Source: Actinomadura sp. NAK00032
GTDB taxonomy: Bacteria > Actinomycetota > Actinomycetes > Streptosporangiales > Streptosporangiaceae
Assembly (NCBI RefSeq): GCF_013364275.1
Contig: NZ_CP054932.1
Span: 1,736,001 to 1,800,000 of the forward strand
DNA length: 64,000 bases
Direction: 5' to 3'
Under the pieces are notes generated by a model. The model was given only the letters and a program-made list of their open reading frames with translations. It ran no database searches and was not told the origin of the DNA. Positions 60,044 through 64,000 of the stretch are shown here, one piece after another (the first letter of the stretch is position 1; each line of letters starts with the position of its first letter). The translations under genes and the position numbers were made by a program.

Positions 60044-60874
60044 TTGCTTCGGAATAGAGCGCCGCGCGTTCCCATGCGCCGTACGCCCCTGCTCCCGGCC
60101 GTCTCCGTCGTCGTGGCGACGGCGCTGCTGGCCTCGGCGTGCGGCGGCGGCGAGACGGCCGCGCCGAAGAGCACCGCGCCGGTCGCGGACGCGCCGAAGG
60201 CCGACACGCCCACGCCGCGCAAGGTCGTCGTGCTGGTCGACGGCAAGCCGACCGAGACGATGACGACCGGCACCACCGTCCAGCAGGTGCTGGCGCAGGC
60301 GAAGATCGCGCTCGGCCCGCACGACCTGGTCAAGCCCGCCGCCGATGAGCCGCCGGGCGAGAAGATCTCGATCACCCGGCTGCTGTCGGAGCCGAAGCTC
60401 AAGGTCGTCCGGACGCCGGCCAAGACGGTCCGCAAGAACAGCTCGTCGGTGCCGCCGTGGAGCGAGAAGGTGCTGCGCGAGGGCAAGGACGGCATCAAGA
60501 TCGTGAAGTGGGCGTACGTCCGGCGCAAGGGCAAGAAGGTCCCGAAGGTCCTCGCGCAGAAGGTGAAGCGCAAGCCGGTCACCCGGATCCTCGCGGTCGG
60601 CCCGAAGTCGGCCGGCACCGGCTCGGCGGCACGGCTGAACTGGGCGGGGCTCGCCAAGTGCGAGTCGGGCGGCAACCCCAAGGCGGTGAACCCGGCCGGG
60701 TACTACGGCCTCTACCAGTTCTCCATGCAGACCTGGACGTCCGTCGGCGGCTCGGGCAAGCCGTCGGACGCCAGCGCGGGCGAGCAGACCTACCGCGCGC
60801 AGAAGCTCTACAACAAGGTGAACGGCCGCTGGCAGGGCCAGTGGCCCAACTGCGGCAAGTTCCTGTTCTCCTGA
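60044..60874 (+). CDS. rpfB: Resuscitation-promoting factor RpfB-like lipoprotein
   Basis: 276-aa secreted muralytic enzyme. After a hydrophobic signal and lipobox LLASACG comes a DUF348 repeat (VVVLVDGKPTETMTTGTTVQ), a G5 domain (about 145-200, ending RKPVTRILAVG), and the Rpf lysozyme-like domain (about 205-276) with LNWAGLAKCESGGNP (catalytic Glu) and YYGLYQFSMQTW. It cleaves peptidoglycan and stimulates regrowth. TTG 60044 is chosen because GGAGG lies nine bases upstream; ATG 60074 has no ribosome site. Only one DUF348 is seen, against three in M. tuberculosis. It sits in the conserved tatD-rpfB-rsmA order. Confidence 0.92.
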   Translation: MLRNRAPRVPMRRTPLLPAVSVVVATALLASACGGGETAAPKSTAPVADAPKADTPTPRKVVVLVDGKPTETMTTGTTVQQVLAQAKIALGPHDLVKPAADEPPGEKISITRLLSEPKLKVVRTPAKTVRKNSSSVPPWSEKVLREGKDGIKIVKWAYVRRKGKKVPKVLAQKVKRKPVTRILAVGPKSAGTGSAARLNWAGLAKCESGGNPKAVNPAGYYGLYQFSMQTWTSVGGSGKPSDASAGEQTYRAQKLYNKVNGRWQGQWPNCGKFLFS

Positions 60875-60891
60875 GCTGAAACAATCGGCGG

Positions 60892-61773
60892 ATGGGGGAG
60901 ACACGGGGGCTGCTCGGGCCGGCGGACGTGCGGGAGCTGGCGGCGCGGCTCGGCATCAGGCCGACGAAGACGCTCGGGCAGAACTTCGTCATCGACGCCA
61001 ACACGGTCCGGCGCATCGTCCGGGCCGCCGGGCTGTCCGCCGGCGACGTCGTCGTCGAGGTCGGGCCGGGCCTGGGGTCGCTCACGCTCGCGCTGCTGCC
61101 GGCGGCGCGGCGCGTGGTCGCGGTGGAGATCGACCCGGTGCTCGCCGCGGAGCTGCCCGCCACGGTCGCGGCGCGCGAGCCCGATCTCGCGGAGCGGCTG
61201 GAGGTCGTGCGGGCCGACGCGATGAAGATCACACAGGTGCCGGGGCCGGCGCCGACGGCGCTCGTCGCGAACCTGCCCTACAACGTCGCCGTCCCGGTCG
61301 TCCTGAACCTGCTGGCGGCGCTGCCGTCGCTGCGGTCCGCGCTGGTCATGGTGCAGGCCGAGGTCGCCGACCGGATGGTCGCGGCGCCCGGCGGGAAGAT
61401 CTACGGCGTCCCGTCGGTGAAGCTCGCCTGGTACGGGGAGGCGCGGCGCGCCGGGGCGGTGGGGCGCGCGGTGTTCTGGCCCGCGCCGAACGTCGACTCC
61501 GGGCTCGTGGCGTTCACCCGCCGCGACCCGCCGCCGACCGCGGCGTCCCGCGAGGCGGTGTTCGCCGTGGTCGACGCGGCGTTCGCGCAGCGCCGCAAGA
61601 CGCTGCGCGCGGCCCTCGCCGGATGGGCGGGCTCGGCCGCCGCCGCGGAGGAGGCGCTGCGCGCCGCGGGCGTCGACCCCAGGTCGCGGGGCGAAGCGCT
61701 GGACGTGGCCGCCTTCGCCCGGATTGCCGAGTATGGTCCTTTCCGCCGGGGAGATCGGTCCCCAGCCCCCTAG
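60892..61773 (+). CDS. rsmA: 16S rRNA (adenine1518-N6/adenine1519-N6)-dimethyltransferase
   Basis: 293-aa KsgA-type methyltransferase. [13 protein letters not shown] precedes the SAM motif [15 protein letters not shown] (about 52-66), then [11 protein letters not shown] and [12 protein letters not shown] (the NLPY catalytic motif). It dimethylates two adenines near the 3' end of 16S rRNA. It starts 17 bp after rpfB. The end overlaps an RNA hairpin GGGGAGAT (61748-61755) / ATCTCCCC (61782-61789). Confidence 0.96.
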   Translation: MGETRGLLGPADVRELAARLGIRPTKTLGQNFVIDANTVRRIVRAAGLSAGDVVVEVGPGLGSLTLALLPAARRVVAVEIDPVLAAELPATVAAREPDLAERLEVVRADAMKITQVPGPAPTALVANLPYNVAVPVVLNLLAALPSLRSALVMVQAEVADRMVAAPGGKIYGVPSVKLAWYGEARRAGAVGRAVFWPAPNVDSGLVAFTRRDPPPTAASREAVFAVVDAAFAQRRKTLRAALAGWAGSAAAAEEALRAAGVDPRSRGEALDVAAFARIAEYGPFRRGDRSPAP

Positions 61774-61843
61774 CGGCGGGCATCTCCCCCGGGGGCGGTC
61801 CCCGCGCGGGGCGGCACAACACCAGCACGAGCCGGAGGTCGAT

Positions 61844-62974
61844 GTGAAGGCGCGTTCGCGTACGGCGCGGACCAGGGTGCCCTTCGGGGGGTCGAGGCTG
61901 CCCCTCGTGGGGACGGCGCTGCTCGCGACCGCGGTCGTGGTCGCGACGGTGGCGGCCGGCTGCGGGGACGGCGCGGACGCGGTGCCCAAGATCACGACGA
62001 CGGCGCGGGCCGGCGTCGCGCCCGTCCCGCCGCAGCAGGGCGCCTACTTCGGCGCGTGGGTGCCGCCGGAGGGCACCGGCCTCGCGTCGTCGAAGCCGAA
62101 GCCGTCCGGCTCCGAGACGCCCACCGGGACGCCGTCGGGCGCCCCGTCGGCCAAGGACGCCGGGAAGCCGGGCATGGCGCCCGTCGCGGGCTTCGAGCAG
62201 CGGCTCGGCCGGCAGCTCGACATCGTGCAGAGCTACCGGGGCTGGAAGAGCGACTTCCCCCGCGACCTGGAGAAGTCCGTCGCGGACGGCAACCGCTACC
62301 TCCTGCTGACCTGGGGCGGCGCCGACACCCAGGAGATCGTCAAGGGCGACCACGACGAGCTCATCGCGCGCCGCGCCCGCGCCATCAAGGCCCTCGGCAA
62401 GCCGGTGTTCCTGCGCTGGTCCCGCGACATGGACAAGGCGTCGCTGAACGACCGCGTCCACTCCCCGGCGGACTTCGTCGCCGCCTGGAAGCACCTGCGG
62501 GCGGTCTTCAAGCGGGAGAAGGTCGACAACGTCGCCTGGGTCTGGTGCCCCACCGCCCGCGGGTTCGGCGGCCGCGCCGGCGACTACTACCCGGGCGACG
62601 ACCAGGTCGACTGGATCTGCGCCGACGCCGACGCGGGCGGCGGCTACGACTACCGCGACCTGTCGGAGGTCATGAAGACGTTCCTGGAATGGGCCCGCAA
62701 GCGGCAGAAGCCCATCATGGTCGCCGAGTTCGGGGTGCCGAAGTCCTACGGCACGCGCCGCGCCGAATGGCTCCGGGAGGCCGCCAAGACCTTGCAGGAC
62801 CCGCAGGTCAAGGCCGTCGTGTACTTCAACTCCAACGAGGAGGCGCAGGGCGCCCGCGACACCCGCCGCGCCTACTCGGTCACCGCGGACAAGCACGCGA
62901 TGTCCGCGCTCCGGGAGCTGGCGACGGCGCCTTACTTCAATCCCCGCAACCTCCCCGTCATCAGCGGCGGGTAG
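61844..62974 (+). CDS. Secreted glycoside-hydrolase-like lipoprotein (GH26-like)
   Basis: 376-aa lipoprotein. The signal ends TVAAGCGDG (lipobox Cys about 43). A Pro/Ser/Thr linker (about 80-110) is followed by a TIM-barrel-like domain resembling family 26 endo-glycanases: AYFGAWVPPEG, VQSYRGWKSDFP, PVFLRWSRDMDK, NVAWVWCPT and IMVAEFGVPKSYG, whose Glu is the likely nucleophile. The acid-base Glu is not obvious, so activity is uncertain. GGAGG five bases before GTG 61844. It is inserted between rsmA and ispE, which are neighbours in many actinobacteria. The substrate is unknown. Confidence 0.8.
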   Translation: MKARSRTARTRVPFGGSRLPLVGTALLATAVVVATVAAGCGDGADAVPKITTTARAGVAPVPPQQGAYFGAWVPPEGTGLASSKPKPSGSETPTGTPSGAPSAKDAGKPGMAPVAGFEQRLGRQLDIVQSYRGWKSDFPRDLEKSVADGNRYLLLTWGGADTQEIVKGDHDELIARRARAIKALGKPVFLRWSRDMDKASLNDRVHSPADFVAAWKHLRAVFKREKVDNVAWVWCPTARGFGGRAGDYYPGDDQVDWICADADAGGGYDYRDLSEVMKTFLEWARKRQKPIMVAEFGVPKSYGTRRAEWLREAAKTLQDPQVKAVVYFNSNEEAQGARDTRRAYSVTADKHAMSALRELATAPYFNPRNLPVISGG

Positions 62975-62995
62975 CGGTCCCGTAGGGTTTCGGAC

Positions 62996-63925
62996 GTGAG
63001 CGCAGTGACGGTACGCGTCCCCGCCAAGGTCAACCTCCAGCTCGGCGTGGGGCCCCTCCGCGACGACGGGTACCACGACCTCGTCAACGTGTTCCACGCC
63101 GTGTCCCTGTTCGACGAGGTGACGGCGCGGCCCGCGGAGCGGCTGGAGATCCGCGTCGAGGCCGCGCCCTACTCGCGGGTGGAGATCGGCGGCGTCCCGA
63201 CCGACGACGACAACCTCGCCGCGCGGGCCGCCCGCGCCGTCGCGGCCCGGCTCGGCACCGAGCCCCGGGTCGCGCTGCGGATCCGCAAGGCGATCCCCGT
63301 CGCGGGCGGGATGGCGGGCGGCAGCGCCGACGCCGCCGCCGCGCTGGTCGCCTGCGCCCGGCTGTGGGACGACCGGGAGCGGCCCGCGCTGTCGCGCGAC
63401 GACCTGATGGAGATCGGCGCCGGTCTCGGCAGCGACGTGCCGTTCGCCGTCCTCGGCGGCACCGCCGTCGGCACCGGGCGCGGCGAGCGGCTCACCCCCG
63501 CCCTCACCCGGGGCGTGTTCCACTGGGTGTTCGCCACCGCCGACGGCGGCCTGTCGACGCCCGCCGTCTACGGCGAGTGCGACCGGCTCCGCCTGGAGGA
63601 GGGGCTGCCGCCGGCGCGGCCGGAGGTGTCGGAGCCGCTGATGACCGCGCTCGCCACCGGCGACGCCAAGGCCCTCGGCGCCGCGCTGACCAACGACCTG
63701 CAACCCGCCGCGCTGTCGCTGCGCCCGTCGCTGCGCCGCACCGTCGACGCCGGCCGCGACCTCGGCGCGATCGGCGCGCTGGTCTCCGGTTCCGGCCCGA
63801 CCTGCGCGTTCCTCGCCGAGACCGACGAGGACGCCGCCGACCTCGCGGACGCGCTGGCCGGCGCGGGCGTCGCCGCGCAGGTCGTCCGGGCGTCCGGCCC
63901 GGTACCCGGCGCGACCCTGATCTGA
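62996..63925 (+). CDS. ispE: 4-diphosphocytidyl-2-C-methyl-D-erythritol kinase
   Basis: 309-aa GHMP kinase of the non-mevalonate isoprenoid pathway. VRVPAKVNLQLGVGPLRDDGYHDLVNVFHAV opens it; the ATP-binding motif is PVAGGMAGGSADAAAALVA (about 101-119) and GSGPTCAFL closes the C-terminal domain. It phosphorylates CDP-methylerythritol. GTG 62996 has TAGGGT seven bases upstream and no Shine-Dalgarno, consistent with a leaderless transcript. The remaining 75 bp of the window show no gene start. Confidence 0.96.
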   Translation: MSAVTVRVPAKVNLQLGVGPLRDDGYHDLVNVFHAVSLFDEVTARPAERLEIRVEAAPYSRVEIGGVPTDDDNLAARAARAVAARLGTEPRVALRIRKAIPVAGGMAGGSADAAAALVACARLWDDRERPALSRDDLMEIGAGLGSDVPFAVLGGTAVGTGRGERLTPALTRGVFHWVFATADGGLSTPAVYGECDRLRLEEGLPPARPEVSEPLMTALATGDAKALGAALTNDLQPAALSLRPSLRRTVDAGRDLGAIGALVSGSGPTCAFLAETDEDAADLADALAGAGVAAQVVRASGPVPGATLI

Positions 63926-64000
63926 CGCGGCCGGATCCGGGCGCTTCCGCGCTCTGGCGTGCCGCCGCGTTGTCAGGGCGCCAACTAGGTGCGCTCGGCA

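Noticed and set aside
1..64000. tRNA, rRNA, CRISPR, insertion sequences, prophage
   Set aside because: No tRNA-like TTCGAATC context with cloverleaf, no spacer-repeat arrays, and no transposase or integrase motifs were seen by eye; a tRNAscan or Infernal run would be decisive.
63926..64000. Start of another gene at the right edge
   Set aside because: 75 bp after ispE show no start codon with ribosome site; too little sequence to judge.

Overview
The window is a GC-rich actinobacterial chromosome segment. It contains a cvnABCD conservon, a protein O-mannosyltransferase next to rsmI, an rpfB-type resuscitation factor, many GTG/TTG starts and several apparently leaderless genes. The overall style suggests a Streptosporangiales/Thermomonosporaceae-like organism such as Actinomadura; the genus is inference. 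I saw no rRNA, tRNA, CRISPR array, transposase or phage gene.

Layout. 1-2583: a YqiJ-like membrane protein and a flotillin, the flotillin running off the left edge. 2724-4241: a 54-codon unannotated peptide gene and a divergent sulfotransferase. 4757-10892: a one-direction operon of acyl carrier protein, two SGNH hydrolases, a SnoaL/NTF2-fold protein, a long acyl-CoA dehydrogenase and a fatty acyl-AMP ligase, followed by a PadR regulator. This is a stand-alone carrier-protein acyl activation and modification system with no PKS or NRPS in view. 11739-17117: a HATPase protein, a small unknown protein and the conservon (sensor kinase, roadblock, DUF742, GTPase). 17126-19101: a divergent HxlR regulator and DHA2 transporter sharing an operator, then a strong terminator and a structured intergenic block. 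19423-24861: small membrane proteins, regulators, a solute-binding lipoprotein and a degenerate kinase whose C-terminal domain recurs in the next gene.

25031-34342: central metabolism. A fused indolepyruvate ferredoxin oxidoreductase faces an Lrp regulator across a perfect 21-bp palindrome. Acetate kinase and phosphoketolase form an operon, followed by an amidase preceded by a 28-aa ORF. 34380-37163: a two-module AAA ATPase. 37293-43263: a beta-lactam response block with a LysR regulator translationally coupled to a signal-less, Glu166-less class A beta-lactamase-like protein (the BlaA/BlaB arrangement of Streptomyces cacaoi), a divergent MecA-like penicillin-binding protein, an MFS transporter and a true lipoprotein class A beta-lactamase. 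The promoters of the PBP and the beta-lactamase carry related palindromes. 43372-46772: CorA and LacI-family genes with a divergent MFS transporter.

46810-63925: the conserved actinobacterial backbone pmt-rsmI ... metG-tatD-rpfB-rsmA-ispE, known in the same order in Mycobacterium tuberculosis (around Rv1002c-Rv1011). Here it is interrupted by a lineage-specific set of polyprenol-linked glycosyltransferases (49972-57093) and a glycoside-hydrolase-like lipoprotein between rsmA and ispE. Together these genes cover envelope glycosylation, peptidoglycan remodelling, rRNA methylation and isoprenoid synthesis.
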